The translations under genes were made by a program, and so were the position numbers. From an uncultured Planctomycetota bacterium (GTDB lineage Bacteria > Planctomycetota > Brocadiia > CAIUPP01), in assembly GCA_903901045.1 (NCBI GenBank), contig CAIUPP010000109.1:25936-89935 (forward strand): 64,000 nt of DNA, written 5' to 3'. Shown one piece after another: positions 18,691-27,320 of the stretch. The notes under the pieces were generated by a model. It did no database searches. It was not told the DNA's origin and saw only the letters and a list, made by a program, of their open reading frames with translations. Position 1 is the stretch's first letter; each line of letters opens with the position of its first letter.

Positions 18691-20113
18691 CCCCACCGGC
18701 TTCATCAAGCACGCGCGCGAAGAGGCGCCCAAGCGCCCGGTTTCCGAGCGCGTCAAGGACTTCGCCGAGGTCGAGCAGCCGCTCTCCGAGGAGCGCCTGG
18801 AGACCCAGGCGGCGCGCTGCATGGACTGCGGCATTCCGTATTGCCACATGGTCGGCTGCCCCGTGCGCAACCTCGTCCCGGATTTCAACGACATGATCTA
18901 CCGCCACCAATGGCGGCGCGCGCTGGAACTGCTGCACTCGCGGAACAACCTGCCGGAGATCACCGGCCGCATCTGCCCCGCGCTCTGCGAGGCCTCCTGC
19001 ACCCTCTCCATCAACCAGAAAGCAGTCACCATCCGCCAGATCGAACTTCAGATCGTCGAACGCGGCTGGAAGGAAGGCTGGATTCAGCCGGAGCCGGCCG
19101 CCGTCAAGAGCGGCAAACGCGTGGCCGTCATCGGCTCCGGCCCCGCGGGGCTCGTGGCCGCGCAGCAGATCGCGCGCGCCGGGCACGACGTCGTCGTCTT
19201 CGAGCGCGACGAACATCCCGGCGGCATCCTGCGTTACGGCATCCCGGACTTCAAGCTGGAAAAGCGGTTCATCGACCGTCGGCTCGACCAGATGCGGGGC
19301 GAGGGCGTCGTGTTCGAGACGGGGGTCGAGGCGGGGGTGGACATCAGCGCGCGCTACCTGTTGCGCAGCTTCGACGCCGTCCTGATCGCCATCGGCGCGC
19401 GCGCGCCGCGCGACCTGAAGATTCCCGGCCGCGATCTCAAGGGAGTCCACCAGGCGATGGAGTTCCTCACCCAGCAGAACCGCATCAACGAAGGGGTGGC
19501 CGTCCCCGAGGATCGGCGCATCAGCGCTGCCGGAAAGAACATCGTGGTCGTCGGCGGCGGGGACACCGGCGCGGATTGCATCGGCGTCTGCCGACGGCAG
19601 GGTGCGGCGGAGATTCAGCAGATCGAACTGCTCCCGCAGCCTCCCGCCGGGCGCGAGGCGGACAACCCCTGGCCCACCTGGCCGCGCATTCTGCGCACCT
19701 CCTCCTCGCACGAGGAAGGCTGCGCGCGGCTCTGGAGCATCGGCGCGAAGGAGTTCGTGGGCGACGCGCAGGGGCGGCTCAAGAAACTGCGCTGCGTGCG
19801 GCTCGACTGGAGCGCGCCCGACGCCTCGGGTCGCGCCACGTTCAAGGAAATCCCCGGCTCCGAATTCGAGATCAAGGCCGAACTGGCGCTCCTGGCGATG
19901 GGGTTCGTTCACCCCGAGCATGGCCCGCTGGTGCAGGACCTGGCCCTCGCCCTGGACGAGCGCGGCAACATCAAAGTCACCCCGCGCCTCGCCACCTCCA
20001 CCGAAGGCGTCTTCGCCTGCGGCGACGCCGTCATGGGCGCCTCCCTCGTCGTGCGCGCCATCGACATGGGGCGCACCGCGGCGGAAGCGGTCAACGCCCA
20101 CCTGGCGCGATAA
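18683..20113 (+). CDS. gltD: Glutamate synthase small subunit
   Basis: GltD feeds electrons from NADPH through FAD and two 4Fe-4S clusters to GltB. The 476-residue product has the N-terminal cysteine pattern CMDCGIPYCHMVGCP and CPALCEASC for the clusters, the FAD fold VAVIGSGPAGLVAAQQ near residue 150, GGILRYGIPDFKL, and the second dinucleotide fold IVVVGGGDTGADC near 290. The ATG lies inside the gltB stop region (ATGGGTAG), a typical coupled pair. Confidence 0.96.
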   Translation: MGSPTGFIKHAREEAPKRPVSERVKDFAEVEQPLSEERLETQAARCMDCGIPYCHMVGCPVRNLVPDFNDMIYRHQWRRALELLHSRNNLPEITGRICPALCEASCTLSINQKAVTIRQIELQIVERGWKEGWIQPEPAAVKSGKRVAVIGSGPAGLVAAQQIARAGHDVVVFERDEHPGGILRYGIPDFKLEKRFIDRRLDQMRGEGVVFETGVEAGVDISARYLLRSFDAVLIAIGARAPRDLKIPGRDLKGVHQAMEFLTQQNRINEGVAVPEDRRISAAGKNIVVVGGGDTGADCIGVCRRQGAAEIQQIELLPQPPAGREADNPWPTWPRILRTSSSHEEGCARLWSIGAKEFVGDAQGRLKKLRCVRLDWSAPDASGRATFKEIPGSEFEIKAELALLAMGFVHPEHGPLVQDLALALDERGNIKVTPRLATSTEGVFACGDAVMGASLVVRAIDMGRTAAEAVNAHLAR

Positions 20114-20191
20114 CCTTTCCCCTCCCCTCCGACCACCGGCATGGATATCCGACTGTGCCCGGGATATCCCGGGCCAAACCACCTTCGGATA

Positions 20192-20291
20192 TTGACAGAG
20201 CAATGGGGGGATGGTAGAAGACGCGCATAGTAAAGATGGCGCGAGGGGAGCTTTCGGAATTAGATCGTGTTCCCAGGTATCCCTAGATACC
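20192..20291 (+). promoter_or_regulatory. Predicted promoter and palindrome of the DUF262 gene
   Basis: TTGACA (20192-20197), a 17-nt spacer and TAGAAG (20215-20220) form a plausible promoter. GGTATC-CCTA-GATACC (20276-20291) is a perfect 6+6 inverted repeat 28 nt before the start codon and could be an operator or a hairpin. The GC-rich palindrome CCCGGGATATCCCGGG near 20158 separates this unit from gltD. Confidence 0.45.
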
Positions 20292-20318
20292 AGATATCTA
20301 TTCCCATTGGAGGCCCAG

Positions 20319-22028
20319 ATGAGTAAGCTCCGGCACAAACCGCAGATTACGGCAAACCAGATTGGCATCGGCTCCATATTGAAAAACTTCTGGTTGAAAG
20401 TACCACCGCACCAGCGAGAGTATAGATGGACTGACTCGCACGTGCTGACATTGTTCGAGGACTTGCATCACGCCTTAACCTCCGACGACCAAGAGTATTT
20501 TCTTGGAACAATCGTTACGATCCCGGACGCAGACGGCGCGCTTGAAGTTATAGACGGACAACAGCGCCTCGCGACTGTCGCAATTCTGCTGTCTCGAATT
20601 CGCTGGTATTTTCAACAGACAGATGCGAAGCTTGCGCCTACGGTAATCCCCTTCTTGTATGAGTATAATCGCCAACAGAAGGAGGACGTTGTTAAGCTAA
20701 GACTAAACCTCATAGACAATCACTTTTTTGCAAGTATGTTGATCGCCAATTCGCTGCCGACCGCCCTTCCTAGAACTGCGCCGGTTTCCAATAAACGCCT
20801 GCAAAGCGCTTTCGTCGCCGCCGAAGACTATGTCAATAAGATCGTAGCTCCATGCCCCGTGAACGCTCGCAGCGATGCCCTCGACAAGTGGATAGACTTC
20901 ATCGAAAATGGTGCGGAAGTAATTCTTCTTCGCGCCCCGACCGAGGCGAACGCTTACAAGATGTTCGAGACTCTCAATGCTAGAGGACTGGGAACTACAC
21001 AGGCAGACCTTGTTAAGAACTACCTTTTCGGCCAAGCCGGGAACCGTTGCCCTGAAGCACAAGCGGCATGGAGCTCCATGACGGGCGGACTAGCCTTGCT
21101 TCAAGGCGACGATGACGAGAAAGATGACGTTACTGTGGTCTTTCTGCGATGCGCATTAATGGCAATCCACGGTTTAGTGCGCAAAGACGAAGTCTACAAA
21201 GTGGTTCAGTCAATTGCCAAAGGCCCCCAGAGCGTTATTACACTCTCAAAGAATCTGGAAGAACTGGCGGCCATATATGTGGCTACGTTTTACCAAGATC
21301 ACGAGAAGTGGGCCAAGTCCCCCGACGTTACACGGCACGCAATACAGACAATAAACGATTTTGATATCAAGCCATTCCGTCCGGTCTTGTTGTCTGTGGC
21401 TGGGAAATTTGCTCCTGCCGAATCCACAAAAGCATTTCAAATGTTCGTTGCGCTTGGCGTTCGTTTACTGATCGCAGCGAGCACCCGTACCGGGATGATC
21501 GAAGAAACACTTGGGAAGGCTGCCAATAAGATATTCAAAGGTGAGATTACGACGGCAAGAGGGCTTGCAGGAGAAATTGCCAGTATTATCCCCTCTGATA
21601 CGCAATTCAGGCAAGCGTTTGAGCGGTATACGGCATCAAAGGCGCAATTCGCAAGATATTACCTTCGGGCAATGGAATTTGCTGCACAACCACGTGCGAA
21701 TCCGTGGTACGTTGAAAATGCAGACAAAGAGAAAATGACCCTTGAACATGTGCTGCCCAAAGAACCCGGCAACAACTGGCCCAAGTTCACGCCCCAAGAA
21801 GCCGATCTCTACTGTAATTGGCTTGGCAACATGTGTCTATTGCCCAAGGAGGCAAATAACGACCTCAGGAGCGCAGACCAAAAGAAGAAATGGGCGGTCT
21901 ACAAGGAAGCTCCTTACGCTTTAACCCGAGAGATCGCATCCGTTTCCGATTGGACGCCCCAGACGCTTGAGGAACGACAAAAGGCGCTGGCAAAATTGGC
22001 GGTGAAGACGTGGCCTTCACGACCGTAA
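20319..22028 (+). CDS. DUF262/DUF1524 protein, GmrSD-like (probable defence gene)
   Basis: The 569-residue protein starts with a DUF262 (ParB/Srx-like) domain. VPPHQREYRW (about 28-37) and the nucleotide-binding motif IDGQQRLATV near 78-87 are visible. The C-terminal part carries a DUF1524 HNH-type nuclease signature, LEHVLPKE near 474, followed by NWLGNMCLLPKEAN. This pairing is known from type IV restriction enzymes such as GmrSD, which attack modified phage DNA. Base composition is clearly less GC-rich than the flanking genes and codon use is different, so it was probably acquired. It stands alone, with repeats and a MITE-like element following. ATG 20319 has GGAGG 6 nt upstream, and the upstream extension of the ORF to 20211 covers the promoter region. 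Activity and specificity are not shown. Confidence 0.88.
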   Translation: MSKLRHKPQITANQIGIGSILKNFWLKVPPHQREYRWTDSHVLTLFEDLHHALTSDDQEYFLGTIVTIPDADGALEVIDGQQRLATVAILLSRIRWYFQQTDAKLAPTVIPFLYEYNRQQKEDVVKLRLNLIDNHFFASMLIANSLPTALPRTAPVSNKRLQSAFVAAEDYVNKIVAPCPVNARSDALDKWIDFIENGAEVILLRAPTEANAYKMFETLNARGLGTTQADLVKNYLFGQAGNRCPEAQAAWSSMTGGLALLQGDDDEKDDVTVVFLRCALMAIHGLVRKDEVYKVVQSIAKGPQSVITLSKNLEELAAIYVATFYQDHEKWAKSPDVTRHAIQTINDFDIKPFRPVLLSVAGKFAPAESTKAFQMFVALGVRLLIAASTRTGMIEETLGKAANKIFKGEITTARGLAGEIASIIPSDTQFRQAFERYTASKAQFARYYLRAMEFAAQPRANPWYVENADKEKMTLEHVLPKEPGNNWPKFTPQEADLYCNWLGNMCLLPKEANNDLRSADQKKKWAVYKEAPYALTREIASVSDWTPQTLEERQKALAKLAVKTWPSRP

Positions 22029-22050
22029 CCGTGAAAATAATAGGGACAGC

Positions 22051-22204
22051 GGGGCTGTTGAAAAAGTCATGATCGGCTATCCCTCATTGCGGTGCGCAGT
22101 CGGAAGTCTATGTGGCACGAGCACCCTCGCCTGTGTCCTCCCAGCCGAGGGCTCAGGTGGCAGAGTACTGCCACCGCGCGGGGTCACACTTTTTCAACAG
22201 CCCC
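22051..22204. mobile_element. MITE-like element with perfect 17-bp terminal inverted repeats
   Basis: GGGGCTGTTGAAAAAGT (22051-22067) and its exact inverse ACTTTTTCAACAGCCCC (22188-22204) bracket 120 nt with no coding capacity. Inside is a hairpin GGTGGCAG-AGTA-CTGCCACC. No clear target-site duplication is seen. The ends resemble termini of transposons, but no matching transposase is present in this window. Confidence 0.65.
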
Positions 22205-22278
22205 ACAGTCATCTATTTCCCATTTCCGCAGAGTGCAGGAGTGGCGCGCAAGCGCGGCCGGGAGTTCAGAATGAAACG

Positions 22279-22644
22279 AGGGCGCAGCATGCTGCGCCCC
22301 TACAAGGCAAGCGGCTGAGGGGCAGAATAAAATACTGAGGGTTTGGGGCAGGAGTGACGAGGGGAATCAGGAATTCATGTCGCACGAATCGTGATATAGG
22401 TGGAGGGACGGTTTTTCGAGTGCAGAATGTAGAGTGCAGAGTACTGAGTGTAGAGTGACGTAGGGCGCAGCGTGCTGCGCCCCTACAAGGCAAACGGCTG
22501 AGGGGCAGAATAAAATATTGAGGGTTCGAGGCAGGAGTGACAAGGGGTTTCGCGATTTCATGGTATACGAACCCTGATATAGGTGGAGGGACAGTTTTTC
22601 GAGTGTAGAGTGTAGAGTGCAGAGTACTGAGTGTAGAGTGAACG
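22279..22644. repeat. 183-bp direct tandem duplication
   Basis: Unit 1 (22279-22461) and unit 2 (22462-22644) begin AGGGCGCAGC(A/G)TGCTGCGCCCC and run colinearly through AGGGGCAGAATAAAATA, GATATAGGTGGAGGGAC and AGTGCAGAGTACTGAGTGTAGAGTGA. They differ mostly by substitutions in the middle. A decayed third piece seems to follow at about 22735-22810. ORFs on either strand are translations of the repeat. Confidence 0.8.
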
Positions 22645-23441
22645 GCGAACAACGAGGAGACGCGGAGTGCACAAATGGGGAAGAATGCGGACGGCGAGAA
22701 CTGAGACGAAGGAGCGGGCCGGTTTGTCGCCCATTTCCTGACATAGGTGAGGGAGCATGTGAGTGCGGAGTGAACGGCGAGAACTGAGAACTGAAGACTG
22801 AAAACTGAGAGATAGGGTGCATCGCACCGGAGATAACGCTCCCAGGCCGCTGCAGCGGCTGGGGGGGCGATTACATATGACGCAAGCGCGCCGGGCGGTG
22901 CGCACTGCGTACCTGGGATGGCGCGATATGAAGAGCGTGCTGAGGACAGCCCGCTCCACCAAGGTTTATTGGAGGGGATGGCGAACGGCAGTTGCCTGTT
23001 TCTTGTCGTGCCCGGCGTACCGTCGCACTGGCGCACCCGTCTCACCCGCGCACCCGTCGCACCCCCGCCACAGGATCGGCGGGCAAGTGTCGCACCCGAA
23101 TGTCGTGTCCCACGGGACACGGAACAGGCAATTGCCGGCGTATGTGCCGGAAGCGCAGGGGGACAGTCCGTCCGTCATGCACGGGGGAGGCTGGCCCCGT
23201 TGTCCTGCGCGCGGCGTGGGGCGTTGCAGGTGAAGTTGACTTTCCTCCACCGGCAGGGCACAGTATAACTCTTGGAGTGAGCAGGGGGTTTGGCTGCTTT
23301 TCGGACGCTGGAAAAGTCGCCCGACCCCTTTCCCTTGAACGACGCAACTTCTACCGGCGCCCCGGCAGGACCGCAGACAGTGAACAGTGACGACGCAAGC
23401 CTGAGAGCACTCCCCCGCGCTAGCCGAAAGGGGGGCTGCGC
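22645..23441. other. Gene-free repeat-rich stretch
   Basis: No ORF here has a credible ribosome site or recognisable protein. It contains low-complexity GAACTGAGAACTGAAGACTGA repeats (22780-22810). An inverted repeat pairs CGGCAGTTGCCTGTT (22986-23000) with AACAGGCAATTGCCGG (23123-23138), and CGTGTCCCACGGGACACG lies nearby. The last 150 nt lead up to the EamA transporter gene. Confidence 0.5.
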
Positions 23442-24293
23442 ATGATCTGGGTGCTCCTGTGCGTCCTGGCGGGCACGGCGTTCGGTCACATCATGCGCAG
23501 CGCGCAACTGCGGCAGTGCGCCATGTCGTGGGTGGGCGCGTGGAACTACCTGGTCGCCGCCGGATCGTGCTGGCTCTGGTGGGCGCTGCAAAGCGGCCGC
23601 CACCTGGGTTGGGAGGCCGCGATCCTGGGCAGCCTCTCGGGCTTCGCGCTGGTCACCGCGTACTTCCTTATGAACCCCGCCATCCGCGCGGCGGGCGTGG
23701 GCGTCACGCAATCCATTCAGTGGTTAGGGATCAGTCTTCCGATAGCCGCCTCCATTCTCATCTGGCGGGAAATACCCACGGCGGTGCAGGCGCTGGGCTT
23801 GCTGCTTGCGCTGATCGCCCTCCCGCTGCTCGCTTGCGGCCACGGCGCGCCGGGCGCATCTAAGCACCGCTGGAAGCTGCTCATTCTGGCGGGGCTGTTC
23901 CTGCTGGAAGGACTGGTCAGTCTGGCCATGAAGTTCTACAGCCGGCAAGCCGCGCCCGGCTCCGAATCCACGCTGGCCTTCCTCTGTTTTCTCTTCAGCG
24001 GCGCGGCCGCGGGAAACGTTCTCATAGCGGCGCGTCAGGCGCGGGCGGGTCTTCGCGATATCACGCATGGTGTGAGCATGGGCATCTCGAACGTCCTATG
24101 CAATTTTGCGTTTCTGCAGGCATTGGCTTTGCTCCCCGGCACCATCGTCTTTCCCACCATCTCCGCCGGAAGCATCGTCATGACAGCCACCGTCGGCGCG
24201 CTCTTGTGGCGGGAGCGGTACTACGGGCGCTCGCTCGCGGGCCTCATCCTGGCCGCCATAGCGCTGATCCTCATCAACCTGCCGCCGCTGTGA
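23442..24293 (+). CDS. EamA/DMT-family transporter
   Basis: This is a 283-residue membrane protein with about 10 hydrophobic helices arranged as two similar halves, the layout of drug/metabolite transporters of the EamA type. The second half ends with ...TVGALLWRERYYGRSLAGLILAAIALILI, the usual EamA closing pattern (helix, E-R, helix). The substrate is unknown; amino-acid or sugar-derivative export is common in the family. AAGGGGGG lies 5 nt before ATG 23442. Confidence 0.78.
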   Translation: MIWVLLCVLAGTAFGHIMRSAQLRQCAMSWVGAWNYLVAAGSCWLWWALQSGRHLGWEAAILGSLSGFALVTAYFLMNPAIRAAGVGVTQSIQWLGISLPIAASILIWREIPTAVQALGLLLALIALPLLACGHGAPGASKHRWKLLILAGLFLLEGLVSLAMKFYSRQAAPGSESTLAFLCFLFSGAAAGNVLIAARQARAGLRDITHGVSMGISNVLCNFAFLQALALLPGTIVFPTISAGSIVMTATVGALLWRERYYGRSLAGLILAAIALILINLPPL

Positions 24294-24401
24294 CGTTGAA
24301 GGGGCGCGCTCCGGGAGAGGCAGAGGCTCCCTGGCGCCATGCCCTGTAATGCTCTGGCCGCGCCTGCGCTTGAGCGCGATCCGAGACGATCTGCGGGCGG
24401 T

Positions 24402-24430
24402 TTGGCGTTGGGGCCGATGTAGGGTATAAT
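24402..24430 (+). promoter_or_regulatory. Predicted promoter of ssrA
   Basis: TTGGCG (24402-24407), a 17-nt spacer and a perfect TATAAT (24425-24430) stand 25 nt before the mature tmRNA 5' end. Confidence 0.65.
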
Positions 24431-24455
24431 GAATGCAGTCACCACTCGAAATGCC

Positions 24456-24820
24456 GGGGGCGATAGGATTCGACCGGGCAGATTGAGGTGGAAGTGGCGT
24501 GCCGAGGTTGTCAGGCGGCCTCGTTAAACACCTGGCAAAAACAACATAAGTGCCGACACACACTACTCTCTCGCAGCTTAATTGACTGCGACGCTCGTCT
24601 GGTTCAGCCTGCGGGACCGGAACGGGCGACCACAGCAGGCTGGTCTCGACCCTCGTTGCCTGGCGGGGAAGAGGCGAGAGTGTCAGTTGGGCTCGGGTCC
24701 AAAAGGAGTCCTGTCCACCGGAAGCCTGAGGATCTAGAAAAAATAAAAGATGGACTATGCACGTAGAGGCTTCCACTGAAATGCTTCGGGACGGGGGTTC
24801 GATTCCCCCCGCCTCCACCA
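24456..24820 (+). ncRNA. ssrA: tmRNA
   Basis: tmRNA rescues stalled ribosomes and adds a degradation tag. The 5' end GGGGGCGATAGGATTCGAC and the 3' end GGGTTCGATTCCCCCCGCCTCCACCA form the tRNA-like acceptor and T-arm, with 7 pairs and an encoded CCA. The tag frame at 24534-24581 reads GKNNISADTHYSLAA and then TAA. It begins with the GGC AAA resume context seen in some bacteria and ends in LAA as expected for ClpXP recognition. Pseudoknot-forming stems follow the tag. The length of 365 nt is usual. ORF 24488-24766 is spurious. Confidence 0.96.
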
Positions 24821-24829
24821 AACGCATGA

Positions 24830-24871
24830 AGACCGGTACGGGACTGAGAGAGTCCTATGCCGGTCTTTTTG
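24830..24871 (+). terminator. Intrinsic terminator of ssrA
   Basis: AGACCGG...CCGGTCT with an inner GGACT/AGTCC stem is followed by TTTTT, starting 9 nt after the tmRNA CCA end. Confidence 0.85.
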
Positions 24872-25204
24872 TGCCATAAGTGGCCACGCTTCAGTGACTT
24901 TGTACGGATTAGAATTGTGAAAAGGCAAGTATGGGACGGGGGCTCTAGGGATGGTCGGACAGCGGAAGTAGGGGCCCGGAACATTACAGGAGCATTAAAA
25001 GTCAGGCAGCCGAGCGGCGTGTCTAGTAGCATTTCCGGTGACTGAGCGCCCACTTGAGCCCTTCTAGTGATTCATGTCGGGTAGGAAGCACAGAGCTGCC
25101 GCCACTCTGGCGGCGGTACCTCTTTACTTCGCTCCTGCCTGGACTCCTCTGATCCAGCTATCCTCCCCAGTCTCCACCTCCCAATAGCCACCTCTTCATG
25201 CGCC
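24872..25204. other. Intergenic region after ssrA
   Basis: No gene is recognised. Base composition is lower in GC than the surroundings for about 200 nt. ssrA 3' ends are frequent integration sites, but no second copy of the ssrA end and no integrase was found in this window. Confidence 0.4.
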
Positions 25205-25244
25205 TGTCCGCGCCAGGCGGCTCCTGCGCCGCATGGCGCGGACA
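25205..25244 (-). terminator. Hairpin after the SGNH gene
   Basis: A perfect 11-bp inverted repeat TGTCCGCGCCA/TGGCGCGGACA lies 12 nt beyond the minus-strand stop at 25256. It lacks a T-tract on that strand, so it may protect or pause the transcript rather than terminate it strongly. Confidence 0.5.
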
Positions 25245-25255
25245 ACGGACGCCTT

Positions 25256-27172
25256 CTACTTGTCCGATTCTGTCAGCGCGATATCGTCCACGAGCAGGTC
25301 CGCCGTGTCCTTTTGTGCGTAGTTGGCCAAGATCAAAATTTGGACGTACTTGGTCCCGGGCCAAAAGTGGTCCATCGGGATGCCGCTCTTGACGACGCCC
25401 TTGATCGTGGCGCTGGCGCTGGCCCAATTTGTGTTGACGCCGTTTCCGGAGAGCACGTTATAGATGTGGACAGCCCCGGCCATGTGCAGGCGGATTTTGG
25501 TCCCGGCAGCGTACTCCTGGCCGCACGCCTCCTTGAGTTGCACCTCCCAGTACTGGCCCTTGTTCTCCACCTTGAGAACGCCCATGTTGCTGAGGCGGCG
25601 ATTGGGCAGGTCGACGTAGTTGCCCGAAGCATCCACGTCAAAGGCGATGTAAGCCCAAGGCGTCACCTGCCATTTCCCGCCGTCGGCGATCTTCACAGTC
25701 GTGTCGCTGCGCTTCGTGTCCGCGAAGAGGGTCGTTTCCGTTCCGGCGATGGGATTAACGAACTGCGGCTCAATCCATTGCTTCTGGGCGTCAAACGGCG
25801 TATAGCCGAAGTAGACGGTGCTCGGTTCTTTGCCGGCGGACCGGAACCATCCCGTGAGCGTGTAGATCTTGTCCGGATTTATCGGGACCATTTCCACGCT
25901 CTGGACAATCGCATCGCCCTTGCGCTCGAAACAGAACTTTCCCGCGTGAACGCCTTCGGCGACTGCCTTGTCGAAACCTTTCCAGTTCTCCAGCGTGCCG
26001 TTTTCGGCGTCTCCGTTCTTGACCAGTCCCGCCGGCTTCTGATCGTCCGCCGGAACGCTCGTCGCATTTTTCTCTACGAGTTCCCCCAGACTGATCGGGC
26101 TGGTCGCATCCAGGTAGCTCCCCACGCCATAAACTGAGGCTACGCCGGAGGGGCGCTTCTTCTCAAACAGGACATGATCCACGGTGCACTTATCCGTCGT
26201 CATCTTGATGACGCCTCTCGTGTAACCATAGCCCTCAAAACCGGTCAAGATTTCCCAAGTCAAGCGTTTGCCCACCGCGGTAGCGGGGACCTGGAAGGTC
26301 TGCACCAGCGTCAGATTGGGGTCCTTCCCCTCGCCGGTCAGCTTGATCGTTGCGCCCGCCTCGGCAGCCTTCACGTCGAAGGACACGGTGTACCATCCGG
26401 CGATGATGGGGCGGACGGTCTGGTCGCCCTGCCACAGGTTCTCGACGCGCACGCCGGCCCCTGCAACGGGTTGGGGCGCGGAGATGTTGTCGCCCAGCTT
26501 GAGTTCGTCGCGGATCGTCTGAGCGAGGATGGTCGCAATCAAGCGGTAACCGCTCTTTGTCGGGTGCAGCAGGATGAGGGGCTCCCAGTTGCGGATGGAC
26601 CGGATGGGCTTTTCATACTCCACCCAAACGACTTTGCCGTCGGGAAAGAGAGGGCTGATCTGCGGGCGCAGGAGGGTGTTCACCACGCTGTTCGTCTGGT
26701 CGCGGAAAGGGTTGTCGGTCTGGCAGGGCAGAATGCTGCCGAGAAAGACCTTCTTCACGCTGGGCTTTGTCAGCAGCCCCCGCACGATCTGGATAATCCG
26801 GTCGGCGCGGGCCTGGGCCACCACCTGCTGCTCGGCGGGGGTCTTGCCGTCAGGGTCGTTGGTGCCGATCAGCAGGCTGTAGTACGGGCAGTCGGGAATC
26901 TCCGGCAAACGCTGGAGCACGGCCAAAGTGCCATTGCCCCCCTCGCCGGCGTGGCTGTAGCCCAGCAGGGCAGAATGGGTGCCGACGAAGGCCAGGGGTG
27001 GAATCTCCTCCAGAAGATAGGCCCGCCAGAAGTCGCCCGCGGGGGGAGCCCAGGTGATGCTGTCGCCGATCATGCACAAGGGCACCTGCGGGGGGAACGT
27101 TGCGGTCTGAGCCTGAACCGGCGCGGCGGCGACGATAAGTGCAAGGAGCGACATGACGGCGAGCTTAAGCAT
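25256..27172 (-). CDS. Secreted SGNH/GDSL hydrolase with C-terminal binding modules
   Basis: The 638-residue protein starts with a signal peptide (cleavage near AQTA, residues 21-24). An SGNH esterase domain follows (about 30-230): block I MIGDSITW with the catalytic Ser, a GTND block, and LHPTKSGYR with the catalytic His. Residues about 240-370 and 385-636 look like beta-rich carbohydrate-binding modules (for example KNGDAENGTLENW, typical of CBM-type beginnings). It probably removes ester groups such as acetyl from glycans outside the cytoplasm. AGGAGGTAAT lies just before the ATG. It is 148 nt downstream of the LamG-glycoside hydrolase and in the same direction, so the two are likely co-transcribed. 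A smaller SGNH protein stands in the mirror position at 38188. Confidence 0.83.
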   Translation of the reverse strand: MLKLAVMSLLALIVAAAPVQAQTATFPPQVPLCMIGDSITWAPPAGDFWRAYLLEEIPPLAFVGTHSALLGYSHAGEGGNGTLAVLQRLPEIPDCPYYSLLIGTNDPDGKTPAEQQVVAQARADRIIQIVRGLLTKPSVKKVFLGSILPCQTDNPFRDQTNSVVNTLLRPQISPLFPDGKVVWVEYEKPIRSIRNWEPLILLHPTKSGYRLIATILAQTIRDELKLGDNISAPQPVAGAGVRVENLWQGDQTVRPIIAGWYTVSFDVKAAEAGATIKLTGEGKDPNLTLVQTFQVPATAVGKRLTWEILTGFEGYGYTRGVIKMTTDKCTVDHVLFEKKRPSGVASVYGVGSYLDATSPISLGELVEKNATSVPADDQKPAGLVKNGDAENGTLENWKGFDKAVAEGVHAGKFCFERKGDAIVQSVEMVPINPDKIYTLTGWFRSAGKEPSTVYFGYTPFDAQKQWIEPQFVNPIAGTETTLFADTKRSDTTVKIADGGKWQVTPWAYIAFDVDASGNYVDLPNRRLSNMGVLKVENKGQYWEVQLKEACGQEYAAGTKIRLHMAGAVHIYNVLSGNGVNTNWASASATIKGVVKSGIPMDHFWPGTKYVQILILANYAQKDTADLLVDDIALTESDK

Positions 27173-27320
27173 GGATTACCTCCTGTATTCGTTGATCACT
27201 CCCGAGGTCGCGAGCAGGTTCTGCTGCCATCGCTCCTTGGGAGTGTTCTCGGTGATTCCCACGATGCGCCGGTTGGCGCCGGCGGCGGCTTCGATCAACT
27301 CGCGCGCGGTCCGCTGCTCC

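Noticed and set aside
14077-18894. 1605-residue minus-strand ORF opposite gltB
   Set aside because: The plus-strand frame encodes an unmistakable glutamate synthase. The minus frame has no recognisable motif and is a product of third-position GC bias.
22266-23120. 284-residue and other ORFs in the repeat region
   Set aside because: They translate the tandem duplication and low-complexity repeats, lack ribosome sites and show repeated peptide segments from the DNA repeat.
24820-25255. Integrated element at the ssrA 3' end
   Set aside because: There is no integrase gene and no direct repeat of the ssrA end within the window.
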